Shown in pieces: positions 17,056 to 26,717 of a DNA stretch of 64,000 nt. The position numbers and the translations under genes are program-made. The DNA is taken from positions 1 to 64,000 of the forward strand of contig JADHNP010000002.1 of the NCBI GenBank assembly GCA_016779445.1, read 5' to 3'. The notes under the pieces are model-generated. The model saw only the letters and a list, made by a program, of their open reading frames with translations. It was not told the DNA's origin and ran no database searches. Origin of the DNA: Luminiphilus sp. (GTDB lineage Bacteria > Pseudomonadota > Gammaproteobacteria > Pseudomonadales > Halieaceae). The stretch's first letter is position 1; every line of letters begins with the position of its first letter.

Positions 17056-18276
17056 CTATTGATGCTGCCTACCTTTTTGAGCGGCCAAACGCAGGCGCAA
17101 GGCATTCAGTTTAATGAAGCCCTCCGCGTCTTTTTGATCATAGGCACCGTCGTCAGATTCGAAAGTCGCAATTCGTGCGTCAAAGAGTGAATCGCTGGAT
17201 CGCCTCCCCACCACAGTCACATTGCCTTTGTACAATGACAGCCGTACCTCGCCATTCACCACGCTCTGAGTTTGATCAATCGCAGCCTGTAACGCATGCC
17301 GCTCGGGGGACCACCAATAGCCGTTGTAAATCAGTTTGGCATAGCGCGGCATGAGCTCATCTTTCAAATGTGCCACTTCTCGATCAAGTGTGATGGATTC
17401 TATCGCTCTGTGCGCCCGCAAAAGAATACTGCCACCCGGTGTTTCGTAGCACCCGCGGGACTTCATGCCAACATAACGGTTTTCGACAATATCTGCGCGT
17501 CCCACTCCGTTTACCCCGCCACGCTCGTTCAGCGTTGCCAATACCTGCGCAGGGGTCAGTGACTGCCCGTCAATGGCAACCGCGTCGCCGTGCTCAAATG
17601 TCATGGTGAGCTCTTCGGGTCGGTCTGGCGCCGCCTCAGGACTTACCGTCCAACGCCACATATCTTCCTCAGGAGGTAACCAAGGATCCTCGAGAATGTC
17701 ACCCTCGTAGGAGATATGGAGAAGATTCGCATCCATCGAGTATGGAGACTTCTTTTGTGCCTTCGCAAAATCAACTGGAATATCACGCTCCCGGCAATAC
17801 GTCATCAGAGCCTCGCGAGAGTTAAGGTCCCATTCTCTCCATGGCGCGATCACTTGGATGCCCGGCTTCAGAGCATAGGCCCCGAGTTCAAAACGCACCT
17901 GATCGTTGCCTTTTCCTGTTGCCCCGTGAGCAATCGCATCAGCACCGGTCTCATTGGCAATCTCAACCAGTCGTTGAGCAATAAGCGGGCGCGCAATAGA
18001 GGTGCCCAAAAGGTACTCACCTTCATACACAGTGTTGGCACGAAACATAGGAAAAACAAAGTTTTTCACGAATGACTCGCGAAGGTCCTCGATATAAATC
18101 TCATCGACCCCCAACGCTTGCGCTTTGGCACGAGCGGGTTCAACCTCCTCTCCCTGCCCGATGTCGGCAGTAAACGTGACCACCTCGCACTGGTAGGTTT
18201 CTTGCAACCACCTCACAATAACGGAGGTATCGAGACCGCCTGAATAGGCCAGTACGACTTTGCTGATCGTCGACAT
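17056..18276 (-). CDS. argG: Argininosuccinate synthase
   Basis: This 406-residue enzyme joins citrulline and aspartate with ATP, the penultimate step of arginine synthesis. The N-type ATP-pyrophosphatase motif is at the N-terminus (AYSGGLDTS, 9-17), and [13 protein letters not shown] (about 117-129) is the second signature. The length is typical of bacterial ArgG. AGGTGA precedes the ATG. It is divergent from pyrC across 120 bp; an argG, pyrC, rnt neighbourhood also occurs in Pseudomonas. Confidence 0.98.
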   Translation of the reverse strand: MSTISKVVLAYSGGLDTSVIVRWLQETYQCEVVTFTADIGQGEEVEPARAKAQALGVDEIYIEDLRESFVKNFVFPMFRANTVYEGEYLLGTSIARPLIAQRLVEIANETGADAIAHGATGKGNDQVRFELGAYALKPGIQVIAPWREWDLNSREALMTYCRERDIPVDFAKAQKKSPYSMDANLLHISYEGDILEDPWLPPEEDMWRWTVSPEAAPDRPEELTMTFEHGDAVAIDGQSLTPAQVLATLNERGGVNGVGRADIVENRYVGMKSRGCYETPGGSILLRAHRAIESITLDREVAHLKDELMPRYAKLIYNGYWWSPERHALQAAIDQTQSVVNGEVRLSLYKGNVTVVGRRSSDSLFDARIATFESDDGAYDQKDAEGFIKLNALRLRLAAQKGRQHQ

Positions 18277-18341
18277 AAGCTCACCTGATAAAAGAGGGGG
18301 CCGTAGTTTACGACTGCAATCGCCTGCATACCAGACAGAAG

Positions 18342-18369
18342 CCTGACCGTCGATGACCTCTGCTACACT
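18342..18369 (+). promoter_or_regulatory. Possible sigma70 promoter of pyrC
   Basis: CCTGAC (18342-18347) and TACACT (18364-18369) are separated by 16 bp. The -10 ends 27 bp before the pyrC ATG. The -35 is a weak match, so this is only a candidate. Confidence 0.3.
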
Positions 18370-18396
18370 GCCGGCTGCTAAGAGACACCCGTTGCC

Positions 18397-19443
18397 ATGA
18401 CAGCTCTCACTTTGACACTACCCGACGACTGGCATATCCACCTGCGGGACCATGCGGCGCTTGCGACCACCGTACCTGACGTTGCGCAGTGGGCAGGAAG
18501 GGCTATTGTCATGCCTAACCTCGCCCCGCCGGTGACCTCGGTGACCGATGCACTCGCCTACAGAGAGCGAATCCGCGCTCACGTGCCAGCGGATAGACCC
18601 TTTGAACCGCTCATGACCCTCTACCTCACGGACCAAACCGATGCAGAGACCATTATCGCGGCGGCTGACTGCCCTCATATTCACGGCGTAAAACTGTACC
18701 CCGCCGGCGCGACCACCAACTCCGCCTCGGGCGTTACGGCATTGGATCCGCTCTATCCGGTGCTAGCGGTGATGGAACGCTACGACCTGCCGTTGCTGGT
18801 TCATGGAGAGGTAACCGATCCCGATTGCGACATTTTTGACCGAGAGAAGGTATTTATCGACAAGTCGCTGGTGCCCATCAGGCGAGAATTTCCCGAATTA
18901 CGTATCGTGTTTGAGCACATTACGACCGAGGACGCCGTGCAATTTGTCTGTGAATCCGGGGAAAAAACAGCAGCGACGATTACAGCGCATCATCTACTGT
19001 ACAACCGAAATGACCTTCTAGTGGGTGGTATCAAACCACACCTTTTTTGCCTCCCTGTACTCAAACGAAATCGCCATCAACTGGCTTTACGCGCCATTGT
19101 TGCTTCGGGACATCACAGATTTTTCTTGGGGACAGATTCTGCTCCTCATGCGAAAGGCGATAAAGAATCAAGTTGTGGTTGCGCTGGTTGCTATACCGCG
19201 CATGCTGCGTTACCCCTGTATGCGGAAGTATTTGAGGAGGAAAATGCGCTTGAGCATCTTGAGGCATTCAGCAGTTTCCATGGCCCAGATTTTTATAAAC
19301 TGCCGCGCAATACCGATTCCATCACCCTCGTGAAGGCACCCCAACCCGTTCCGTCCGACATCGCATTGGGAGATAGTCGTCTGGTGCCAATCCGGGCTGG
19401 GGACGTAGTGCACTGGACGGTCAACCACCAAACCAATGTCTGA
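18397..19443 (+). CDS. pyrC: Dihydroorotase, class II (PyrC)
   Basis: This 348-residue zinc amidohydrolase cyclises carbamoyl-aspartate to dihydroorotate in pyrimidine synthesis. The zinc-binding HIHLRD is at 13-18. The carbamylated Lys lies in [13 protein letters not shown], with further ligands in LVHGEV and FLGTDSAPH. Length and motifs are those of the homodimeric E. coli-type enzyme. It overlaps rnt by 8 bp, so the two are translationally coupled. Confidence 0.97.
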   Translation: MTALTLTLPDDWHIHLRDHAALATTVPDVAQWAGRAIVMPNLAPPVTSVTDALAYRERIRAHVPADRPFEPLMTLYLTDQTDAETIIAAADCPHIHGVKLYPAGATTNSASGVTALDPLYPVLAVMERYDLPLLVHGEVTDPDCDIFDREKVFIDKSLVPIRREFPELRIVFEHITTEDAVQFVCESGEKTAATITAHHLLYNRNDLLVGGIKPHLFCLPVLKRNRHQLALRAIVASGHHRFFLGTDSAPHAKGDKESSCGCAGCYTAHAALPLYAEVFEEENALEHLEAFSSFHGPDFYKLPRNTDSITLVKAPQPVPSDIALGDSRLVPIRAGDVVHWTVNHQTNV

Positions 19444-20086
19444 CATTCAAATGCCACTCATGAAAGATAGATTCCGCGGTTTTTTGCCGGTCGTAGTCGA
19501 TATTGAAACGGGGGGGTTTAACTGCCACACCGACGCGTTACTCGAAATGGCGATCACACAGCTGGCGATGAATGAGCAGGGAGAGCTGGTAATCGAAGCC
19601 ACTCACAGTCGCAATATCGAACCCTTCGAGGGCGCCAACCTGGACCCTGCGGCACTGGAATTTACTGGGATTGATCCGGAAAATCCGCTCCGGGAAGCCG
19701 TACCGGAAGCCATCGCGCTGGGGGAGCTATTCAGCATCATCAGACTGTCGGTAAAAGAGAACCAGTGCAACCGCGCGGTGCTCGTCGGCCACAATGCGCA
19801 CTTCGATGCCGGCTTTCTCAATGTGGCTACTGAACGAGCGGGCCTAAAGCGAAACCCTTTCCACCCCTTTTCCTACTTCGATACCGCGACGCTGGCAGGC
19901 TTGGCTTTCGGGCATACCGTACTGGCACGCGCCTGCTCGCTGGCGGACATTCCCTTTGACAATAACGAGGCACATTCGGCTCATTATGATGCACTAAAAA
20001 CCGCTGAGCTGTTCTGTCTCATCGTTAACCGCTGGCAGACTCTGGGCGGTTGGCCGCTAGCGGTGCCGGCTGAGGGCCCCGAATAA
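19436..20086 (+). CDS. rnt: Ribonuclease T
   Basis: This 216-residue DEDDh exonuclease trims the 3' ends of tRNA and other stable RNA. The catalytic residues are visible in VVDIETGG (D22, E24), in HNAHFDAGF (D of motif II) and in [14 protein letters not shown] (H and D of motif III). The start MSDIQ with [14 protein letters not shown] shortly after matches the E. coli protein. It overlaps pyrC at its start, and its last 62 bp overlap the 3' end of the convergent amidohydrolase gene. Confidence 0.96.
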   Translation: MSDIQMPLMKDRFRGFLPVVVDIETGGFNCHTDALLEMAITQLAMNEQGELVIEATHSRNIEPFEGANLDPAALEFTGIDPENPLREAVPEAIALGELFSIIRLSVKENQCNRAVLVGHNAHFDAGFLNVATERAGLKRNPFHPFSYFDTATLAGLAFGHTVLARACSLADIPFDNNEAHSAHYDALKTAELFCLIVNRWQTLGGWPLAVPAEGPE

Positions 20087-21782
20087 CGCCACCGGGAAAA
20101 CTTCCGGTGGCGCTCCCGTCTTTGAACGTGACCTTGCCCGATTTGATCGTGCAGTCGTAACCCTTTGCGGTCTGCAATAAGCGCCTGCCTCCGGCCGGCA
20201 GATCGAAAGCGACCGTCGGCAAGTCTAAGTGCATCGCCTCCAAATCGATGATATTCAGATCCGCCAGATATCCAGTATCGATCACACCCCTGTCCAACAG
20301 TCCGTACAGTCTTGCCGTATCTCGGCATTGCCTCTTAATCGCATACTCCAGGGGCAGGCGACCATGGCTTCTGTCACGCACCCAATGTTGCAGCATGAAG
20401 GTCGTTGCGGCCGCGTCGCAAATGGTGCCGCAATGAGCACCGCCATCGGAGAGTGAGTTCACGCAATCGTCGGAGTTGAGTGCATTTTCCAGAAAATCGA
20501 GATTGCCATTGGCATAGTTCAGCAGAGGGAAATAAATCATGCCCGAGCCACCCTCGCGCATCATGAAATCGTAAGCGTATTCGTCGGGGGTCACGCCCTC
20601 TTGACTGGCGCATTGCTCGATCGATTGCGCTGCCGTCGGCTCGTAATTGAAGCCTGGTCGCATTTCGTACTGCATCGAGAAAGCGCTTTCCATCAGGTCA
20701 GCGATCAGTTGCAGGTCACTGCCCGTAGGTTCCCCGCGCTCGCCCAGTAATTGCGCCCGAAAAACAGGATCATTGAGTTGCCGCCATTGTTCCTCCCAAG
20801 ACTTGCCAGCAATCGCCTTCCAGCTTGCTCGCTGCGAAAAAGGGTGAAACGTCGCTCGCCACCCAAGAATCAGCCCCGTCCCTCGCATAGAGATTTGCGC
20901 CACGATCCTCGCACCAGTAGCATTCTGGTCACGCATCTGTTTAAGCTGCTCTGCAAAAGCCAAGCCTTTAATGGGTGACTCTAAAGCGGTAAATGTGACA
21001 GGCGCGCCCGTCTCCCGACTTAAATCACCCATCCACTCAAACTCATCCCACTCGGGGAGAAGGTCACTGGCCATCTCGAACACGCCGTGTCCAGCACGCT
21101 TGATGCCCCGCCCAATACCAAGCAGCTCGGCCTTACCCGCAGTAGTGCCGGGCACCAACTCACCATCGACCGACTTATGGAGAACGGTTCGGGAAGTCGA
21201 AAAACCGAGCGCGCCCGCTTTAAGGCCCTCTTCAACAATCGCCGACATACGGGCGATCTCAGTTTCAGTAGGCTCTTCGTTTGCGGCCCCACGCTCACCC
21301 ATGACATAAGCGCGAACCGCGCCGTGAGGCACCTGGGCCGCAATGTCGATTGTGCGATCCAGCTTTTCCAAAGCATCCAGATATTCTGGAAATGACTCCC
21401 AGTCCCAGGTCATCCCCTCGGTAAGCGCGCTTCCCGGAATATCTTCTACACCTTCCATTAAACCGACCAACCACTCGCGCCGATCCGGCGCTGCCGGTGC
21501 GAAACCGACGCCACAATTCCCCATTACGACCGTCGTAACACCGTGCCATGAGGAAGGCGCCATCTCGGGGTCCCAGGTGGCCTGTCCGTCATAATGGGTA
21601 TGGATATCAACAAATCCAGGAATCACGACGCGGTCAGTCGCGTCTATCTCTTGATGTGCCGCCTCTGTCAGATCCCCGACAGCAACAATGCGATCACCAA
21701 CAATACCGACATCCATTCTCCGACCCGGATGCCCAGTGCCATCGACCACCAATCCACCAGATATTTTCAGGTCATATACCAT
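20025..21782 (-). CDS. N-acyl-D-amino-acid deacylase family amidohydrolase
   Basis: This 585-residue amidohydrolase-3 protein has HTHYDGQATW (61-70) with two metal-ligand His, the D-aminoacylase GNCGVGFAP (Cys90 region), a GVFEMASD segment and SDGGAHCG with the late catalytic Asp. These are marks of the D-aminoacylase and N-acyl-D-glutamate deacylase group; the actual substrate is unclear. It is the last gene of a minus-strand run after the LON-domain gene (54 bp apart). Its final 62 bp overlap rnt on the other strand, so both C-termini are encoded by the same DNA. Confidence 0.85.
   Translation of the reverse strand: MVYDLKISGGLVVDGTGHPGRRMDVGIVGDRIVAVGDLTEAAHQEIDATDRVVIPGFVDIHTHYDGQATWDPEMAPSSWHGVTTVVMGNCGVGFAPAAPDRREWLVGLMEGVEDIPGSALTEGMTWDWESFPEYLDALEKLDRTIDIAAQVPHGAVRAYVMGERGAANEEPTETEIARMSAIVEEGLKAGALGFSTSRTVLHKSVDGELVPGTTAGKAELLGIGRGIKRAGHGVFEMASDLLPEWDEFEWMGDLSRETGAPVTFTALESPIKGLAFAEQLKQMRDQNATGARIVAQISMRGTGLILGWRATFHPFSQRASWKAIAGKSWEEQWRQLNDPVFRAQLLGERGEPTGSDLQLIADLMESAFSMQYEMRPGFNYEPTAAQSIEQCASQEGVTPDEYAYDFMMREGGSGMIYFPLLNYANGNLDFLENALNSDDCVNSLSDGGAHCGTICDAAATTFMLQHWVRDRSHGRLPLEYAIKRQCRDTARLYGLLDRGVIDTGYLADLNIIDLEAMHLDLPTVAFDLPAGGRRLLQTAKGYDCTIKSGKVTFKDGSATGSFPGGVIRGPQPAPLAANRPESASG
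20087..20112 (+). terminator. Hairpin after rnt, inside the amidohydrolase gene
   Basis: CGCCACCGG (20087-20095) pairs perfectly with CCGGTGGCG (20104-20112), and the pairing can continue inward by a G.T and an A-T pair. It begins directly after the rnt stop codon. No real T-run follows (only CTTT further on). It could protect the 3' end of rnt mRNA or help end it, while also being coding sequence for the opposite gene. Confidence 0.4.
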
Positions 21783-21836
21783 GAGTCATCCTCCACTACC
21801 CCAATCCATGAGAGCCAACCGGGCTCAGAAGCGCAA

Positions 21837-22442
21837 TTACGCTGGGTCTTCACCGCTCATTTCCCTCAGCAGTTTATCGAGCTCCTCAAGGAGTTGCTCG
21901 AGCGAATCGATACCGAGGAGCGCATATTTGATTGATTCATCGAGGGGCAACAGCTGCGCCAGCTGGAAGCCCACTGTCCACCCGTCTGTGAAGTCGAGGG
22001 GCAAGTTCAGCTGACTGACCTGAGGGTGCCGCAGCAGACTCTTCAAGACCTCGGCGAGCCCATCATACTGGTTCGGCAAGGCTACTTTGCCCGGAGGCGC
22101 ATCAAGTACCACGTCTGCCTTGATCAGCCCGTCGGCCTCCCTCCATACAGATTCAACAGTAAGTCGCTGACGTCCCTCTATCGAGATGCCCAACAAACCA
22201 TTCGGCAGCTGATCCCAGTCTACTATCAGCGCATAGGTCCCCAACTGACTGATATTGGGCAAGTCGAGGGATCCCCCGGACACCTCTGAGCCCTGCTCCA
22301 GCCAAACAACACCAAAACCCTCGTTCTCGCGCATAGATCGAGCCACCAAATCGACATAGCGCTTTTCAAAAATCTGCAGCGGTATGCGCGATAGAGGCAT
22401 CAACAGGGAAGACAGTGGAAAGAGCGCTATTTCGGTCAGCAT
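21837..22442 (-). CDS. LON substrate-binding-domain protein (peptidase S16 N-terminal family)
   Basis: This 201-residue protein consists of the N-terminal LON domain only: LTEIALFPLSSLLMPLSRIPLQIFEKRY at the start is the domain signature, and no AAA or protease domain follows. Stand-alone LON-domain proteins are widespread in Proteobacteria and of unclear role, perhaps in protein quality control. The ATG at 22442 is chosen because the LON domain begins there and it overlaps the preceding YkgJ-like stop by 7 bp; a longer frame to 22508 would add a low-quality tail. Confidence 0.85.
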   Translation of the reverse strand: MLTEIALFPLSSLLMPLSRIPLQIFEKRYVDLVARSMRENEGFGVVWLEQGSEVSGGSLDLPNISQLGTYALIVDWDQLPNGLLGISIEGRQRLTVESVWREADGLIKADVVLDAPPGKVALPNQYDGLAEVLKSLLRHPQVSQLNLPLDFTDGWTVGFQLAQLLPLDESIKYALLGIDSLEQLLEELDKLLREMSGEDPA

Positions 22443-22696
22443 GGCGGAGCGGTCCTTAATTCTAGGCTTCCCAACAGATGGAGCGCCTCCTCTCTGGTCT
22501 GGCCGCACACTGCGCCCTCAGGCTGGAAGCTACTGCAAACGGCCGGCCGCCGGGGATCATCAAATAACAAGCACGATGCCTCTGGTGACAAATGCACACA
22601 GGCTACACCCGCGGGCTTACCATGCGGCATACCCCAGAACGGTATCGAAATAGAAGGCGCTATGCAGCAGGCACCGCAATTCAGACGACACTGCAC
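22436..22696 (-). CDS. YkgJ-family cysteine-cluster protein
   Basis: This 86-residue protein has the CxxxCxxCC-type cluster at its N-terminus (CRLNCGACC, 3-11), further Cys at about 33, 42 and 54, and Cys64. The pattern is that of the YkgJ/UPF0153 family, expected to bind zinc or an iron-sulfur cluster; its function is not known. It starts 2 bp after the RND exporter gene and overlaps the LON-domain gene by 7 bp, so it belongs to the mpl run. Confidence 0.85.
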   Translation of the reverse strand: MQCRLNCGACCIAPSISIPFWGMPHGKPAGVACVHLSPEASCLLFDDPRRPAVCSSFQPEGAVCGQTREEALHLLGSLELRTAPPC

Positions 22697-22698
22697 GC

Positions 22699-25224
22699 CT
22701 AACGCCCGGGTCCAAATGGCCGGAAGATCAAAATCAACTTGGGCAGTAATAACAGTGCGCCGGCTACCGCAGCGATCATTGCCACCACGGTCAGAACGCC
22801 AAAATACAAGCTGGGAGTAAAGTTTGAAAGGGTCAACATGGCGAACCCCACGACGACGGTCAACGTCGTGTAATACATCGCGCGCCCAATACTGCCATGG
22901 CTACGGAACATCGCAGCTTGATAATCTTGATCAATCGCCACCTCGTCTCTGAATCGGTGCAGATAGTGGATACAGTCATCCACCCCAATACCCACCACAA
23001 TCGCCGCAATAGTGATGGTCATAATATCGAGAGGAATGCCCGTCAATCCCATCAACCCGAGCACCAAGCCTGCGGCAAGAATATTGGGCGCCAGCGCCAA
23101 CAACGCGATTGAGAGAGAACGAAAGAGCGCCCAAAACATTAGACCAATGGCAGTAAATACCGCACCGAGCGTCATGATCTGCGACTGAAATAGGCTTTGC
23201 AGCACGTTGTTATACAAAACCAGCAAAGAAGTGAATCGAACCCGGCTTGCCTCCAGTCCCGTCTCAGTGAGAATCTGCTCGCGCAACTCACGCAGGTAGG
23301 CATCACGCCGCAAAGATTCACTCGTTTCCATGACTCTCACGCTAATCCGCGCTTCCTGATTTTCGGGAGAGTAAAAGGGACTGATCAACGCGCGGTTGAC
23401 GTCACCGGGCAAGCTATTTTCGATCAATGCGAGCTCAACCCCCCCCAATTGCCCACCATATAGGCCATCCATCACCTCAAAAGCGGTAGATAGGGAGAGG
23501 ACTTTGCCCGACTCTTCCCTTGCCTCGATCATAGCGTGAACATCGTCGATCAGTTTTCGCCCAGGCACGGTAAACCAGTAACCGGCGGAGGCCGTGTCTT
23601 CGCTGTCAAAACTAAAGTCGATACCGAAACCATCATCCATAAATGCGTCATCGTCATCCCAGCCGCCATCCGTCTCTGCGTGTGAGGCGGCACTGGCTTC
23701 GGCCTCGGGTTCTTGAGGGGCCAGTAAAATTACATCAAGGGGAATGGTGCCTCCGAGTCGGGCGTCGAGTAATTCCATGCCTTGATAGATTTCTGTGTGC
23801 TCCTTAAAGTAATCGATGAACCGGTTTTCGACTTGAAGCGCGCGAATGCCCGCAATAGAGATCGCCGCGAGCAGGAATGTAACAACCACGACCACAGTGC
23901 CATGACCCTGCACCACATCAGCAAATCGTTGCGTCAGTGATGAATCCGGACCGGGAGTACCCGCCAGCGCTTTGTCGGGAATCACCACCATCAGAGCAGG
24001 AACGAGGATAAACGCTGTGCAGAACCCCAACACAATGCCGGTCGTCATCATCCATCCAAAATCGATCACGGGTTGCAAACCAGCCACCACCAAAGAGGCA
24101 AAAGCGACAATCGTAGTCATAGCCGTATAGAGACAAGGGACCAACATTAATCGGGCAGCGTCCACCGCCAGTGAAATGCGCGTCGCGGCCGGTTGCAGCC
24201 GGTGCAGTTCCCGGTAGCGAACCACCAAGTGAATAGAGAGCGACAATGTCACAATGAGTAAAACGGCGACTGAGTTGGAAGAGATGACCGTCATACGCCA
24301 GTCGGTGCCGGCGAGCACCCCCAACAAAAAACTCGCCGTCGCAGTACAGGTAATGAGCGGTATGACCACCCACTTGAAGTGTCTAAAGATGAGCGCCAAC
24401 ACAAGCGCCATAACCGACAAAATGGCGGTGCCGAAGGTGACCAGGTCCGAGCGGACAAATGCCATCATGTCGGCAGCAATCATGGGGACACCACCCACAA
24501 AAATGCGTGCATAGGGTCTGAATCGCTCGGCAACGCCCCGTACAGCTTTCACCATGCGATCCCGCTCACTTGCCAGCTTGGCCAGTGCTTGATCGTATGC
24601 CGCCTCTGTCTGCGCCAACTTCAGCCGCTCAGGCTCAGTAATTTCTCCTCGCAGTGCCATCGCGCGCAAAGATTCCCGCACTTCAAGCAGCGCCGCTGCT
24701 TCTTCATCCCCCGCTATCACGACCTGCACCGCAGTCAGATCGCCTTCATCACTGACCAACAGGTTGCGGTACACGGGACTCGTCGTCAGCTCTTTCAGTG
24801 CCAACTCGCGATCCACTCCGCTATCGCGAAGTGTGGGCATACTGTCAGCACGAGCGAGATCCGTGAGCGTCAGGGGCGGGCTCTCCAACAAGGGCACATC
24901 CAGCAACGTCGTCACCTCAGCAACGCCCTCGATGCGCCTCAGTTCGTCTACCATGGCGGCCAGCGGCTCGAGAGAATCAGGAGACAGAAGCCGTGCATCC
25001 GGCTCCCAGGTCAGAACCAAAAACTCGCTACCCTGATATTTAGCGGATGATTCCCTGAAATAAGCCAAATCGGGGTCACCCTGCAAAAGCAGTGAGTCCG
25101 AGGAGGCGTCCAGTCTAAGGTTGGGCAGTTGCGAGAGAGATAACCCCAGCAATAAGGTGAAAACGCCAATAACTCCCCAAGGCTGCCGGAGTAGTCGCCT
25201 GTAAAAAGCATCAACCATGCTCAC
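22699..25224 (-). CDS. RND/MMPL-family exporter (HAE3-like)
   Basis: This 841-residue membrane protein has two MMPL-type halves. A first helix (about 15-35) is followed by a periplasmic domain, a bundle of helices (about 255-425), a second periplasmic domain and a final bundle (about 690-835) with GIGVDDCIHYLHR. The family exports lipids or other hydrophobic molecules. A strongly acidic insert with DDDD lies at about 501-545, in the second periplasmic part, and is unusual. It overlaps mpl by 4 bp (ATGA), suggesting a tie to envelope turnover, though this is inference. Confidence 0.88.
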   Translation of the reverse strand: MSMVDAFYRRLLRQPWGVIGVFTLLLGLSLSQLPNLRLDASSDSLLLQGDPDLAYFRESSAKYQGSEFLVLTWEPDARLLSPDSLEPLAAMVDELRRIEGVAEVTTLLDVPLLESPPLTLTDLARADSMPTLRDSGVDRELALKELTTSPVYRNLLVSDEGDLTAVQVVIAGDEEAAALLEVRESLRAMALRGEITEPERLKLAQTEAAYDQALAKLASERDRMVKAVRGVAERFRPYARIFVGGVPMIAADMMAFVRSDLVTFGTAILSVMALVLALIFRHFKWVVIPLITCTATASFLLGVLAGTDWRMTVISSNSVAVLLIVTLSLSIHLVVRYRELHRLQPAATRISLAVDAARLMLVPCLYTAMTTIVAFASLVVAGLQPVIDFGWMMTTGIVLGFCTAFILVPALMVVIPDKALAGTPGPDSSLTQRFADVVQGHGTVVVVVTFLLAAISIAGIRALQVENRFIDYFKEHTEIYQGMELLDARLGGTIPLDVILLAPQEPEAEASAASHAETDGGWDDDDAFMDDGFGIDFSFDSEDTASAGYWFTVPGRKLIDDVHAMIEAREESGKVLSLSTAFEVMDGLYGGQLGGVELALIENSLPGDVNRALISPFYSPENQEARISVRVMETSESLRRDAYLRELREQILTETGLEASRVRFTSLLVLYNNVLQSLFQSQIMTLGAVFTAIGLMFWALFRSLSIALLALAPNILAAGLVLGLMGLTGIPLDIMTITIAAIVVGIGVDDCIHYLHRFRDEVAIDQDYQAAMFRSHGSIGRAMYYTTLTVVVGFAMLTLSNFTPSLYFGVLTVVAMIAAVAGALLLLPKLILIFRPFGPGR

Positions 25225-26615
25225 TGAGAAGACCCCACATCCAACCGCTCACAGAGTCGATCATGTAAACCGTCAAACCCACCATTACTCATCACCACAA
25301 CGCTGTCTCCTGGCTCCACCAAGTGGGCAACAGTCTCAATAATCTGTTCCACATCCGAGAAAACCCGTTGCCCAGCGTGGCTCTCTACAACGGCTGCTAA
25401 GTCCCAGTTTAATTCTGCGGGCTGATACCAAAAAACGTGATCAGCAGCCTCTGCAGATGGCGCAAGCTGATCCCGATGTTGACCCATTCGCATCGTATTG
25501 GAGCGGGGTTCAACAACCGCAACGAGCTTACCCTTGGGCTCCGCAGCACGTAAGGCGGCAAGCGTAGTCTCTATCGCTGTCGGGTGATGAGCAAAATCGT
25601 CATAAACCGCTATGCCACCCGGCTTGCCCAGCAGCTCCAACCGCCTCTTGATACCGGTGAAATCCGACAGTGCCTCCACGCACTTCTTGAGAGGCACGCC
25701 AATGTGTTGCGCCGCTGATATAGCAGCTGTCGCGTTCCATGCGTTGTGCTCCCCCATCAGTTGCCAGGCCAAGCGGGCTGTCTCGCCATCTGGAGACCGG
25801 ATCTCCAACTGATTGGCCTGCGCAGATAGTGAACGCCAGGAACAGCCTTCGGTCGACACGTCCCGGTGGGTTGAAGCCGAATGCTGGGTGATCGAATGGA
25901 CCGGCGTCCACACACCGCGTGCCAACACACGATCAATGGCATCACTTTCGCCCCTGATGATTGCACCCGTTGCCGGGACACACCGGACCAAGTGGTGAAA
26001 TTGATTTTCAATAGCCGCAAGATCCGGAAAGATATCTGCATGATCGTACTCCAGATTATTAATAATCAGGGTACTGGGTCGGTAGTGGATAAACTTGGAG
26101 CGCTTGTCAAAAAAAGCCGAATCGTATTCATCAGCCTCAATAACAAAGTACTTACCTGAACCCAGGCGCGCCGAGACGCCAAAATTCACCGGCACGCCAC
26201 CAATCAAAAAACCGGGATCCAATCCAGCAAAATCGAGGATCCACGCAAGCATGCTAGCAGTAGACGTCTTGCCATGAGTACCCGATACCGCCAACACCCA
26301 TCGTTGTCTCAAGACATGACGAGCCAGCCACTCGGGCCCAGAGGTATAGTCCAGTCCCGCAGACAACATGGCTTCTACCGCGGCATTGCCGCGGGAGAGT
26401 GCATTGCCAACAACAACGCAATCGGGTGCGGGCTCAAGCTGCGCGGCATCGTAGCCATCGGTAAGCCCAATAGCACTATCGGCAAGCTGCGTGCTCATGG
26501 GCGGATAGATATTTCTGTCAGAGCCCGTCACGGTAAATCCACGGTCTTTGGCAAGCAGTGCCAACCCTCCCATGAAAGTACCGCAAATACCGAGTATGTG
26601 AATGTGATCGGACAA
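25221..26615 (-). CDS. mpl: UDP-N-acetylmuramate:L-Ala-gamma-D-Glu-meso-DAP ligase
   Basis: This 464-residue Mur-ligase-family enzyme reattaches recycled murein tripeptide to UDP-MurNAc, saving cell-wall material. The N-terminal domain has HILGICGTFMGGLA (6-19, where MurC has GIGG), the ATP-binding GTHGKTS is at 112-118, and NPWN-like HNAWNATAA is in the centre. Together these indicate Mpl and not MurC. It is divergent from the phosphofructokinase gene across 102 bp and heads the five-gene minus-strand run. Confidence 0.95.
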   Translation of the reverse strand: MSDHIHILGICGTFMGGLALLAKDRGFTVTGSDRNIYPPMSTQLADSAIGLTDGYDAAQLEPAPDCVVVGNALSRGNAAVEAMLSAGLDYTSGPEWLARHVLRQRWVLAVSGTHGKTSTASMLAWILDFAGLDPGFLIGGVPVNFGVSARLGSGKYFVIEADEYDSAFFDKRSKFIHYRPSTLIINNLEYDHADIFPDLAAIENQFHHLVRCVPATGAIIRGESDAIDRVLARGVWTPVHSITQHSASTHRDVSTEGCSWRSLSAQANQLEIRSPDGETARLAWQLMGEHNAWNATAAISAAQHIGVPLKKCVEALSDFTGIKRRLELLGKPGGIAVYDDFAHHPTAIETTLAALRAAEPKGKLVAVVEPRSNTMRMGQHRDQLAPSAEAADHVFWYQPAELNWDLAAVVESHAGQRVFSDVEQIIETVAHLVEPGDSVVVMSNGGFDGLHDRLCERLDVGSSQ

Positions 26616-26717
26616 AAAGACTCCCTCGCGTGTCGGAGATTAGCACGCGCACATTGCCATTGTGTGCAGTGCGGTCTACCGTAACCCGTCCTAGTTATCT
26701 GACCACGGTGCCAGACC

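Noticed and set aside
24379..25050. 223-codon plus-strand frame within the MMPL exporter gene
   Set aside because: It is antisense to the conserved exporter gene and has a His/Gln/Arg-rich, non-protein-like composition.
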